A stretch of 64,000 bases of DNA. Origin: Zygnema cylindricum (taxonomy: Eukaryota > Streptophyta > Zygnematophyceae > Zygnematales > Zygnemataceae). Where the stretch lies: the NCBI GenBank assembly GCA_037447655.1, contig JBBHKE010000886.1:67501-131500 (forward strand), written 5' to 3'. The first letter of the stretch is position 1. Every line of letters begins with the position of its first letter. The notes below the pieces were generated by a model. That model was not told the DNA's origin, did no database searches, and worked only from the letters and a program-made list of their open reading frames with translations. The position numbers and the translations under genes are program-made. Shown here in pieces: positions 24,516-36,400 of this stretch.

Positions 24516-26825
24516 CCTGAGTATTTTGATACTGGGGGCCATCAACAAAGGTTGACGCTCCTTATAATCGGCCAAAGCTCCTCCGGCTAGATAATTTACC
24601 ATCATCGGAAACATGGTTGTTTCAAAATCTGTTGGAATGGCCCCTCCCCTGTATTTGTTGATTTCAGATTGGGTGAACGACTTCCACAGTAGTTCGAAAT
24701 CAGAGAAAGCGATTCCCGAGCTATCTCCTGTAAAGATCCTTACCTCCCCCATTTCTTTTTCCTCCTCTGCAAGGTTGGTGAACTGTGAAGGGGATGGTCT
24801 GGTTGGGCTAACAAATTGAACCGGTGAAATTACCCCTGGATCTGCGTCGTTTAGCTCGGGCTCGCCTCTTTCTCCGGTAGAGGGAGTGGTCTGACGAGAA
24901 ATGGCACTCCCCCCCACTGAGGAAGTTACGGTTACTGGTGGGATAGTGAGATGACCAGTATCTCCCTGGAGTTGGCCCTTAGGAAACGAGGAGCTTATCA
25001 CCTTGGGAAAAGCTGCCTGAAGTCCTGCTCCTCTATACCCAGGAGAGGCCCGTTCCTCCCGGTGAAATGTTTCCACCAAGGGAATGTGGAGAATAGGTTT
25101 AGTCACCGGTGGTCCTTGAGGGATAGGTGGAGAAGGGGATGGAGATGACCGAGGACTACGAGGGAAAGGTGTCTGTCTTCGTGTACGCCTTTTAGAGGTT
25201 TTTGGTGGAGGAGTTCCTTCGCTGGAACCGGGAGAACATCGATGAGGAGGAGAGTAGGCAAAAACGTCGTACTTGTAGGGTAAGACGGGTGGTCCCGGTG
25301 ACCCACGGACTGCAGCGCCCGGAGAAACAGAAGGCGAAGGAGAGGATGCCTAAGGTGGCGATGGAGGAGGAGTACTAAGTCTGAGGGAAATGTGTAGTCT
25401 CCGGTCAGGTTGTAGCTGCACCACGGCCTCCACGGTAGAAGATCCCTCGACCGAGACAATGGTAGGGAGATCTGTAGCCGCGGCTACTGGATTACTGAGC
25501 AAATCTCCACCCAACCCCTTTTTGTTAGGCCCTCTTGTTTCCTCCCCTTCCCGCTGAAGAGGAGTTTCTGGTCTCGGTTTTGGTGAAGTCAGGGGATCTC
25601 GCGTGACAGGGGGAGTTGCCTGATCCAGAGGTTGTAATTCCGTCGCGAGACTTGTTCTACGGGGAGGTGCTACCTGTCCACTAAGGATTCCCCAAGATCT
25701 CCGTCTAGCCTTCCGTATCAGGATCAGCTCCTGTTCTAATGCTCTCTTCCTTTCCTCTTCAAGGGCATCCCAATCTATTGCGACGGGTCCGACCCCCGCC
25801 GTAGCCTTATCCTGCGATCGTAGAATCTCAACCAATTTCTTGGTGCTGCTCACCACACCTGAGAGATCGGCAATCCCCAAACCGGGTACCTCGGGGTCCG
25901 TAGGCCTTGAACGCCATAGTCCTTCGGATGGTCGGACAACTGGTGCTGAAGGAGACATAGAACTTGGGGAGATAGAGGCAGAAGGAAAGAACGGCTCTTC
26001 TTTGACTAGGGGAGCAAATCGACCTTTGCTGTCCCGATGGTTGAACCGGAAATTTCTCTTAGGCTCAGGTAACTTCCGCTTGCTACTCCCTTCCCTGGTC
26101 CGGCCCCGAGAAGTTGCTCTGCCCCTAGAAGGTCTGCTGGTTGCAGTTTCCTGAGATATGGTGGGCTGTTGTCGTGAAGTAGGCGGCCTCTCCGGGTGCT
26201 CTCGGGCTGAGATGGGAGAGCCACTCTCGGACGAGCTACTCAGGATCTCAACTACTCCTCCCACTGGGCGTATAATCCGAGCTCGGTCACTTCTGGCAAC
26301 CCGCTGCACCAGCTCCTTCTTAACCTTCAACTCATGGATATTGTGAAGGGCTAGAATCTCCTTACGACCAGGTCGGTTAGGATCTGACAAGAGTTCAGGA
26401 TCCATGTATGTCTCCACTATCGGAACTTTGGATCTGGTATAACGTACCACCTCGGGAGGGTGGCCTGGGACCGCTTCCTTATGAGCCAAACCCTTCCTAC
26501 GGGATTGGGGAGCAAAAGTCTGTCTCTCTACCTTCTCCGTAGCCCTAGCCCTGGCGGCCTCGGACAACGTCGGAAAGTTTTCAGGGGAAAAGACCGGAGG
26601 AGGTGGAGGAGAGGGTTGTCTCTCGGGCTGCCTCGGAGAAGTCTCAACTACAACGGGCTCGGGCATCATTCCCTTAAGAAACTGCTCAATGTTCAAAGCT
26701 GAGGTGAAAGGGACTGCTTCCTCAGACACCTGTGACCCTTCCTCTTGTGCTACCGCTTCTTGTCTCGCCTGTTCTTCCGGACGAACACCGGAAGGATCCC
26801 TATCCTGGGCTTCCCCTCCGCCCAT
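24515..26825 (-). pseudogene. LTR-retrotransposon gag, truncated, one in-frame TAG
   Basis: From ATG at 26825 one frame runs about 490 codons to a TAG (near 25350) and continues open in the same frame for some 285 more codons to about 24485. The N-terminal part is Pro-, Ser-, Arg- and Glu-rich and low in complexity. The C-terminal part (FTGDSSGIAFSDFELLWKSF, then MMVNYLAGGALADYKE) looks like the start of a gag capsid domain, which is why I call it gag; that is inference from style. It stops at the LRR exon of the receptor gene, and no protease, RT, integrase or 3' LTR is present. Base composition is higher in G+C than the neighbours. Confidence 0.6.
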
Positions 26826-27825
26826 GACTTACAAAAGCAGATAAGCTAGATCTCTCTGATAAAGTCCACCACCCTAAGCAGCTATCCTCTTAAACAAAGG
26901 GGACAGGTGTTGCTTTTCAGTACTGTGCTACTCCGCTGGGAACCCACTAAATGCAACACTCCCAGCTACTCTCCAAAGAATAGGAAGGGAAGGAGAGTTG
27001 TCCGATCCGTTTCGCAAAACCTCAGGACAAACCCCAAGATAACCACAAGAGGGTGCAAATAAATCCCACGCAGAAATATAGAAATAACAAATATCGGCTT
27101 TTCAGATTAAACAATATCACCTTGCCCCAGAGAATGGAATTAAAGATAGAAATAAATGGTAATGGTGAAGCGAATTCACATACCCCGGAGTGCAACGAGA
27201 ACCAAACTCAGCAGAAGAAAAACCTCTCCCAATGGCCCCGAAGACAGGTATAAGTCTCCCTCACCCCTCCCGGTTCCACCGCAAGGATCCGACAAGACTC
27301 TTCTTAGTTTCAAACAGCGAAAGTCCAAACCGCCCAAAGAGAAGATAGTGCCAACTACCCACCCGTTCTACGGTCTCCACAAAAGACAATCCAAAACAAA
27401 GATGGCAATAGAGTCAACGACACAATGCAAACGTTCTCCAACAGAAAGATTGATTTAATTCTCTGGGGGTTTTCTCAGGAGACAGTACTGAAAAGCAACC
27501 TGTCTCCTTCGGCCCCAAGTGCCTTATACAACCAGAGTTTGTCCTACTGCAAGTGTCAAAGTCAAAGCAATGTGACAAGCCAATCAGCGGCCAGCAATTG
27601 TTATCGTACGGACATAAGACAAAACAGACTGTACTACACTCAGGGATAAAAGTTAGACGACTGGTTCCGGCTGGATTAGCGGCCGGGGGTCCTCCTATAA
27701 TACACAAAAATGGAAACAAAGTTCTGAATCGACGTGAAACCGCCTAACTTTGACCCAAAGTCATTAATGCTTTGCCCGGCTGTTGGGCCGGAACTAACAT
27801 CCTACTGACAGCTAACAGTAAGATC
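26826..27825 (-). mobile_element. Probable leader and 5' LTR of the gag element
   Basis: On the minus strand it includes a TATA-like GTTGTATAAGG (27522-27532), a polyadenylation-like AATTAAAT (27452-27459), and GTGTTGCA followed by TTTAGTGGGTTCCCAGCGG (26934-26960), which could be an LTR end plus primer-binding region. No second LTR exists in the window, so the boundaries are guesses. Confidence 0.35.
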
Positions 27826-28255
27826 TACGGGATAATCCCAAAGGTTACGTGTCGTTCTCGAATGTATCCCTCTACTAGAGCTACATAGAACACACAATAT
27901 AAGGGAGCAGACACTGTGCACCGGACTAACTCCGCCGTTCGGCCTCCGTTTAAGGTGAACTAAATTGCGTAGTGCTCCAGAGTGAAAATATAAAGATCTG
28001 ATCCGGCTAGTTGTCCTCTTCCTTCTCCGTACGCTAGAGTCCGTACAAAGTGGAATGAGGCCCCGGAACTCCTGGGGGTACAACTGTGCCGAAGATGCAC
28101 ACGAGCTTGACATAATTACGATTTACAGTGTAGTATAATGCCTCTTTTGATGTTTTGAAGCTATGTGATCCGAGTGTGGCGTTAATATTCCAATTTGTGT
28201 CGAGCATACAACTTTTTTCATAAGAAACAAAAGGGCAAAAAAAAACAAAGTATAG
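27826..28255. other. Sequence between LTR elements, nothing recognised
   Basis: No gene seen; it may be more of the upstream LTR element. Confidence 0.3.
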
Positions 28256-29153
28256 TGTTGAAAAGAGGTAATTAATAGTTCACTTCTCTATTTTAGTTAG
28301 ACTCTAAAGTGAGAGAGAGAGAGGATCAAAGACACGACATGGCTATCACCTTATTCAGAAGGTGGCAGACTGAAGAAGAGAGCATTTTACCAAAATGGTG
28401 TCCTAGACAAGATTTGAACCTGGGACCTGCAGACTCAATATAGCCGTACGCCTTAACCATTAAGGCGTTGACGAAACGAAACACTCACGAGGTTTGATAA
28501 GTACTTATTTTTTTGACATGTCGGCTAATTCATACCAATTTGATAAAGAGTCGCATGTGAAACAATTCATGCACAGACGCGAATCCGAACCGTGTAAATT
28601 TAATTGAACGGATGGCCGTCGTTGCACTTGCCACTCGGAATGACCTTTTTGGCGGCCCTTGGCGATAGCGTCACGCGATGCCACGTGGCGCCACATTATT
28701 GGATACCGGGGAAGATGGGAGGAGGAACTATGGCTCCTGATTTGACACGAGTCACCTTGAAGGCCATGTCGTACAATAGCCGTACAATAAGTACATCGGC
28801 CACTGTACCTTTTTTCTACTATACAGTGTTCCTATTGGACCAGGATTTAGTAGTAGGTAGACGTGAGTAGACAGACCAGGACTTAGTGAAATTTAGGTAC
28901 CTCTCTCTAAGAGAGCTTGTAACTATAAAGGTCATCTTTGACCAAACATAACTTACTGCTCAAGGGAGCAAATTCAGTGATTCTTTTTGCGTTTGGCTCT
29001 GGGGAGTCGGGCCTTCACAAGGGTGAGGGTGGTCAAAATACTTGTGTGCCAGGGTGGCACTTATTATTTGAGAAAGTGGAAGTGGCAAATATTATCCTAG
29101 AGGCTTCACATACGCTGCTCATTCTGTGGGTCAATGGAGACCACATAATTGCA
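28256..29153 (+). mobile_element. Solo copia-type LTR C
   Basis: Starts TGTTGAAAAGAGG and ends CAATGGAGACCACATAATTGCA-like, matching the ends of the LTRs at 51425 and 56864. Flanks TATAG (28251-28255) and TTTAG (29154-29158) may be a 5-bp duplication with one change. It aligns with LTR A (269-879) for its first two thirds and with LTR B near its end (CAGTGATTCTTTTTGC, GCCAGGGTGGC). An antisense tRNA-like block lies at about 28413-28472. No primer-binding site follows, so it is solo. Confidence 0.75.
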
Positions 29154-29258
29154 TTTAGAGTACACTTGAAAGCGCAACATGGTGAGGGAGTTGAGTTCCA
29201 CCACAGGTCATCTGTAGGGAACGATGGCATCATCGGTGAGGTGTGCACCAAGTACACC

Positions 29259-29430
29259 GTGAATCGATATTAGTGTTAATGTTTTTTTCGCCACTTAAAA
29301 GATTTTTTCTCCGTACACACTTGTCGGATTGTTGATCTGACAGTTGCAATTGAAAGGTAAGATTCTCAAATTCCAACTGGCGGTCTCAAATTGAAAATCG
29401 GACAAAAATCACCTATATAATATTAATTAT
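29259..29430. repeat. TA-flanked MITE, left half only
   Basis: CACCGTGAATCGATATTAG preceded by TA, then TTTTTTTCGCCACTTAAAAG and a GTCGGATTGTTGATCTGAC block shared with 38410 and 41957. The right end is absent. Confidence 0.55.
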
Positions 29431-30600
29431 TTGATATTGTTAAACTTACATATGGTACCTCTAGTGGACATCAAGTGCTATGCTTATGAAAACTGTTGGC
29501 TAATACTCAGCAGGCGGTTCGGAGGCGGTTTCGAGAATAGCAGATAATGGAACTGATTTGAAAATAAAAAAAGGACTAGGAATGCTTTACCACATTGTAT
29601 CTGCGATGGTTGGTATTTGAAAAATGGTCATTTGAGTTGACATGTCCAGGTATAGGCAAGAGTATGCAGGCAAATTAAGAGGCTCAGGATGAGCCACGGA
29701 TATTTGCTAGCTTTCTTTCACACGGTGTAGCACTTTCCTAAAGAACATGCCACCTTGTGACAACATTATACATTCATAAGATATCCACAAATTTGGGGCG
29801 CCAGCCAGTAGATCGTATCATCAACATTTCACTGAACGTCTCCATGTCACTGAAACAATAACCACCGTTAACCAACGTCTCCATGTCACTGAAACAATAA
29901 CCACCGTTAACCAAAAGATTTTTCAATAGAAGCCTATGGAAACCTTTGTGCTGGGCTTAACGTCTACAGCGAATCAGGTCACAAGTGTTTTGTACTTGTC
30001 CGTACCGCACTACGGTCAAGACTGTGAAGCAAATATTGAAAAAAAGATGCCTTATTAACATTGAAATATAACGTTTCATGATGACAACAATAATGACTAG
30101 TTTTTTCGTTTGCCTAAACCTGCATTATTCTGGTGACTAGATCTTAGAAGCTAGAATAGGACAGAACAGGTTAGACGACTAGAGGACTCTTTAGATAATA
30201 CTAAACTTTTGCAGGTACCAACATCCTAGACTGCGGGGTTAGGCGCGTCTAGCAAAGATGAATGCGAACATACAAAAGTGAAAACGTACTGCGGCATGTT
30301 TTAGAACAATTCTTTACGCGGGTCTTTTTTAATCTTTGAATTCTTTGAATTTCTTGAATTCTTTGTTTTCTTGAAAAAAAAAAATCCTCTATCTAACATG
30401 CTCGTGTTCGACGACCTCTGGCGAATCGCTTTCACTTTCAATGTCAGAATTTGATTCGGAATATGGTTTTGAAGGTTTAATGAACCACACGAGTGATTTG
30501 CTATGTGTCTATTTTTGTTTACTTGTTTGCAGGATAAGGTCAACCCAGGGTCGGAGATTCTCTCTTACTGCGCCATATTGACTAGAACGAAGCTGCGGAT
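29431..30600. other. Intergenic, one 39-bp tandem duplication
   Basis: No gene recognised. At 29835-29912 a 39-bp unit (AACGTCTCCATGTCACTG...) is present twice with no mismatch, implying a recent duplication. Confidence 0.5.
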
Positions 30601-30606
30601 CTCATT

Positions 30607-30933
30607 GTGGTGGGAATGGACCGCACCAAAGTGGAGGAGCTACTTCTCAATGAGAAGTTAGCGAGGGGAGAAAAACTAGAGGACATACCGAGGAAGGAAA
30701 AGTGTGCTTTTGGAGGTATGAGGGAAACACCAGAGGAGGGTTGGACCATTGACTCCGGTGCTTCAATGCATATGTGCAAGAAAGAAGGTCACATACGACT
30801 TCCACCGCCAAATGCACGAGGTAAAGCTTTTGAAATGCTCCATGTTTGCCCAAGCGATAGTGAAAAATGTGAAAGAACAGTCACTAGCAAAAGCTCGACT
30901 ATGAAATGGGGGAAAGTTACGTTAGTCGGCTGA
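30607..30933 (+). pseudogene. Copia protease-region fragment
   Basis: The ORF contains IPRKEKCAFGGMRETPEEGW then TIDSGASMHMC, closely similar to the protease region of the copia at 51425-57874 on the other strand. This copy keeps the aspartic-protease DSG motif, which is DSS in the larger element. After about 30783 the frame diverges from copia. No other copia domain or LTR adjoins it, so it is an isolated scrap. Confidence 0.65.
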
Positions 30934-33060
30934 GGCTTTCCGCCGAATAGGATTTAGGAAAGTTAAGGTGACATACAGTTTTTTTTTTGAATATTACTCT
31001 TTCAGCTGTGTTTGTTGATGAGGTTGGCCTGGATCACACTTGTCCATATAGTTTTCTTTTCTGGTTGAAAACATTGAAAATTTTGAGTGTAAAACGCTTC
31101 AGGGACAGACTTTTATCCCTTAACCCACCACCAACTAAAAAAGCTCAATAAAGTCAACATAGACCTGTATAAAGCTCCCTTCCCACTGTTGTATAATTAG
31201 CCTTATGCTGGTGGGGACGTGTGCCTAGAATTCCAGTTTATTTGAATCGTCAGCTCTGTTAGCTCGAACTTGGAGGCCCTCATGAGAAAAAATATTCCAT
31301 TGTGTTGAGTGAAAATTATTTTAAAGCTTTCAAATTATAGTGAGACATATATCAACTCCTGAACTTTTCTAGTTGCAGAAAAATAGCCCTTCAGCGCACT
31401 ATGCGCCTGAAACACTCATATACTTGATCAAATACAGCAAACTTTGTTGACATTTTTAGATTTCTAAACCTATGTCTGACATACATTTTTGTAAAACAAA
31501 TAACTCTTGAATAACAAATTGCTGAGTCGAACTCTGGTTTGTGAGTTCCTCAAATATTTCATCCCTATGAGGACCTTGCATGTAGCTGAAAATCAGGAAA
31601 TCATCTATAATCTCAGATTTTGTAAAAACCAAGAAACGAGGACAACACATTTACATGTTGTTAGAAAGGATTTGGAATGCCAATGTACAAGATAAGTGTC
31701 CAATAGTGATAAGTGCATACGACAGAGAGTAGCAAGAACCTCTGAGCGTTTCCAAGAACAGAAATGAACAGGTAGAATCGTGGCCGACAATTTCTTAGAT
31801 TGTTTGATACAGCAAAACTGAAAAACCAAGAACAAAAATTCCCAGAAAAACGTCATAAAAACTAATAAACAGAAAAGAGTGTGCCCATTGAACAAAACAA
31901 AGACACGCAGACGAGCTGCGAACATATTAACCAATCAAACATTAACATCCAGAAACCACAACCAATCAAGCAACAGCGAGCAACTCAAATAATATTTAAA
32001 AGGAGATCCACCACTAAAGATCTACAATAGTCTATTGTGTTATTATGCTACAAAGGATGCTTGGTTGCACAACATTAAGATGCTATATCCATTGACATTA
32101 TCGTTGTTTTCGCAAGACCAAAAGTTAACAGAAAAAATGCAGTTAACAGAAAAACCACAGCCAATACAATGTTCTTGTGACGCAATGCTGGGATTTCGAT
32201 AGCACATGACTGAATAGTACAGTGATTATGGAGAAAGCAAGTAATCGAGAGAGTAAGGGAGGGGGATTGAGGGTGAAGAATCTCTCACGACCAATGCTGC
32301 CCACTGTTATTTTACTTTTGTTTTATTTGACACCATTTTCAACAGCTGGTAAAAAAGAAACAACAAATGGTGTTCCAGTTTTAGTCACCTGTTGACTTAA
32401 CGTTACAAGTGATGGTCAATGTTGGGAACATCGTCGTATTCTAATATTTGTAGCTTTTCTCAAAGTAAACCAAACATATGGACACTGCACAACTCTAAGC
32501 TCAACATTACCGTACAAAACTGAAACCCGGATGGTTATTGAGCATCTCCACTCATTTCCACTCATCTCCACTCAAATAAATTGAAAAAATATGTAAAAAA
32601 TTTGGTGATGTTAAAAAAGTACCTGCACAGTTAAAAAGTCGCGAATGAGCTGCGCCGGTGTTGTTAAATATTACGGGGTAGATCTTTGAGTATGGAAAGT
32701 ACTGGAACTGAACTGAGAATTGAGGTATCTATGTCACTTAAAAAGACTAGGGAATGTGTCTCCATAAGACACTGTACATAAAACTTAACAAAGTCGACCA
32801 AGACATGGTCACAGAAAAAAAGACCTACAACATTGTACTTCATTAAAATAAGCTACCAACGATATATCTTTGCTTGAAAAAAAAAAACATATATAAAAAA
32901 CGGGCTCCATACAAGTGAATGAATCGAAAAAAACAACCAACACCTTAAATACAAAACATGTCCATGAAAAAACCAAAGATCCATGAAGGTAAATATCCCT
33001 GAATTTATAGACTAATGAGGGCTAACATTAACTCACCTTACTCGGACGTGACGGAGGCTC
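30934..33060. other. Intergenic region, no gene seen
   Basis: AT-rich; overlapping short ORFs on both strands show no domain, no splice partners and no repeats that I recognise. Confidence 0.4.
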
Positions 33061-33179
33061 ACAAACAATATTCAGTTCCTTGGTCGAGGACCGTCCAAAA
33101 ATCGGCTTGCTGCTACGGCTTTGACCTTCGCTATAAAATCAGGCATCTGTCATGAACCCATCCCTCAAGCTAAAGGTTA

Positions 33180-33250
33180 GCTAGAGAGTTAGGGCTCGGG
33201 TTAGGGTTAAGATTAGGGTTAAGGTTAGAGTTAAGGCTAGGGTCAGGGAT
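33180..33250 (+). repeat. Degenerate telomere-like repeats
   Basis: About ten imperfect units around GGGTTAGGGTTAAG and GATTAGGGTTAAGG within 70 bp. They resemble TTAGGG-type telomere sequence but are degenerate and interstitial, in or near the 3' part of the coiled-coil gene. Confidence 0.5.
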
Positions 33251-33446
33251 TTGCCTCGTCACAACAACAACGTAACAGAAAGCATTAAAACTGATATTTG
33301 AACCCATGATTAACGTTAACGGCCATGATCACAAAAGGGACAATTTCATTACATTCCAATCCAGCGAGTTAAAAAATTATAATGCCAAATTTGAGCTCGG
33401 CCTAACCAGGTTTAAACGAATCATGGTTTAACTTTCTTTTCCTCAC

Positions 33447-36400
33447 CCCTGGAAAATGTTTGAGAACCCCAGAATAGCTGGTGAGGCGCATATCAGTCTC
33501 AGCTAAAATAATATCGAGTGTCTCCACATCCTTGTGAAGCAATTCAACCTGCAAAAAACTCAATCATTCTCAAAATAAGTCCTCAAAGAAATCGAAATTT
33601 GAAACGACAAAGTCAATTATAGGGAGTCGGGGACAATTCTTCGGACATGTTAAATATGACGCATTGATGATTGAAAGGTAGACGAGGCATTCAAGGAATG
33701 TGAGCAAAAGGACGGGAAGAATTACACTGGTAAGAGAGATAAGATTGTGTAAAGCAGAAACGAGGCACATGAAATGTCATGAAAATAAAATCCAACCAGG
33801 GAGGAATTAAACAAGTAATACCTTATTCCCCAAGAAAAGGTGAAAAAAAAATAGGAAAAAGAGCACCAGGGATAATGCATCAATCAAAAGCAATTCCAGA
33901 AGCATTGATGGCTTCCTAAAAATAAGGGAAATGAGCAATAAAATATAAAAGGATATTACCAGGGATAGAACAATGCATCAAGAAAAAACATGGTAAGAAT
34001 CGACTGGTTAATAAAAAAACAGAAAGAAATGAGAAGAAAAAGAGTTGCAGGAATAGCACCTCAGCCTCAGACTTCTGATAATTTGAGTGAAACAACTGAA
34101 GTTGTCTCCTTTGTTTTACGCATTGTTTCTCAAGAGCTGATAATTTACCCATAATTGACTTTTTAATCTCCTTCAAACTGCAAGAAAACCAGCCGTTAAA
34201 CAAGTTGGAGACCATCAGGAGAAAGTCGTGCCTTTTCTCAAGAAAACAAAAATACCATAACAAGAGCAATTATGTCTTCTCAAATGAGAGCTCTTAATAC
34301 ATTCAAACGATAAAATATAAACAGTAAATAGAAAAGCAATCTCCAAAACTCACATTTCTCGGAGTGTCAGTAATTGTATTCTCGCTGTCGATTCCATACC
34401 CTTTTGACTTCTCTTTTCTCCCTCACTTTCTACCTTGAGACTGTTCGCACCAGATTTTGGGCCTTGCTGACCATTATCCCCATTCGCTTTGATATTTTCG
34501 TTCACCTCTGTACTTTCTTCATTTATTCTGGCTTTACCATGTGTGCTGCCATCAGGTACTCTTTTTGCCCAATTAGCCAAATACTCCAAACAGCCTGCAA
34601 TTTCTCTTTCCACAGCCTCCAATTCCTCCTCTTTCTTTGAAACTTCCCCTCGTCGAAGTTTGACTTCCTCTTCTAACTTCTTTACCATCAGCTCCAGTTC
34701 TGATGTTTTCCTCCTTCCATCTTCTTCTTTTCTATTCCATGACTCCTCTGCTTCGCGCATATTTCTCCCAACTTCTACGATCTTTTGTTTGGAAATTTTC
34801 GCTTCAGTTTTCCACTTTGCAGCTTCGTCCATACATTTAATCGTTTCACCCCTACATGTGACTATTTCATCCTTACATTTGACTAAGTCATCCGTATATT
34901 TGACAATTTCATCCTCATATTTGACTATTTCATCCTTCCACTTGACTATTTCAGACCTTAAACGTTTCAACTCTTCCTCTTTTTTCAAAGAAACTTGCTG
35001 TTCTAGCTCTAATCTCTCCCTTAAATGCGTCAATGTCCGCTCATTCTGTTGTTTCCATTGGATCATTGCGTCCAGTTCTTGCCTCAATTCAGTGGACAAT
35101 TTCTCCTTCTCTGTAAGCTGCCTTTCAGTTTCCTGCTTTGCATTCACGGCAAAATTGAGTCTTTCTGCCAGAAATTTCACTTCCTCCTCAAATTTCACAA
35201 GTTTTTGCCCTGCATAAGTTGCCCTTTCTTCTAGAGACAACCTCGCAGACTCTTCCGCCTCTTTTTGTGCCACCATATCCTTGAGCTCTAGTTCTAATCG
35301 CTTATTTACTTCCCTGAGTTCCCTGAATTCATCAGCACGCACAATATGCTCTTCTAATCCACCACCCTGGTAATCATTTCTTTCACTTGTCACATTTGAC
35401 ATTCTCAGCTGTCTCACTTCTTCCTTCATAGCCGCAATTTGCTCCTCTGCTTCTTGTAACAGCTGAAGATATCGCCTAATTTCCTGTTCTTTCATTTCCA
35501 TGTCCCTTTTCACGTCATCAATAACTGTCGTCAAGTTTTGACTCTCCTTCTTCTCCCTTTCACCTTCAAGTGCCTGCATACTACACCGCTGTCCCATTTC
35601 CACTTCCTTGGCAAGAAGTTCATCTTCCAACCGTTTGTTACCTTCTTCTGCTTTCTTTAACTTCTGCTCCATTTCCGTTTCCTTAACCAACAAGGCTTCT
35701 GCATTTCTGTATGCAACTGTCTCACACCATTCTAATTCCTTCAACCTACCCTCTAGTTCATCCACTTTCCTTCTCATCACTTCTTTCTCACTCGTGAGTC
35801 TAACAACTTCTTCCATCCCTTGTTTTGACCGTCCCAGTAACTCCTTTTCTTTCTCACTTTTCCAGTTCTGGCTGCATTCTGCAAGTTGTTCCTCTTGCAA
35901 TCTTCTTAACTCAGTTTCAGCCAAAGATAAACGAAGGGCATCCTCTAAACCCCTTGACAAAGTAAACCCCATATGAGCCTTAAGAGATACCACCTTCTGC
36001 TTCTCTTCAGCAACCCTCTTCACCAGCGCATCCCTCTTCTCACTCAACTGCCTATTTCTGTTCTCAAGGAATGATTCGTACTCTTGCTTCCTCTTCAACT
36101 CAGCTAAACAGATAGATAGGTGAAGAGCATCCCCTAAGCCACTCGACAGTGCAAGCCTCATGTTTGACCCAAGAGACATAAATTTCTGCCTCTGTTCAGC
36201 CACCTCCTTTGCCAGCACATCTCTCTCATCACACAACTGCTTACTTTTATCTGCAAATTCTGACTCAATTCGCAAACGTTCTTTCCTCTCCCATGTCAAC
36301 TCCTTGGCCAGATCATTCATTTTCGTCTGTGATTCAATAACTTTCTTTTCTAACAGACCTAACTCCTTTTCCTTCCCACTTTTCCAGTTCTGGTTGCATT

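Noticed and set aside
25103-25459. 118-codon minus-strand ORF
   Set aside because: Out of frame with the gag sequence on both sides; the gag frame itself is open here apart from one TAG.
33060-33128. Fourth exon of the coiled-coil gene
   Set aside because: Good GTGAGT donor and a plausible acceptor, but the phase fits only with a weak donor in exon 3; kept out of the model.
34489-35217. 242-codon plus-strand ORF (and other antisense ORFs to 38068)
   Set aside because: Antisense shadow of the coiled-coil exon; composition (Ser/Phe/Leu) is what antisense of Glu/Lys/Arg codons gives.
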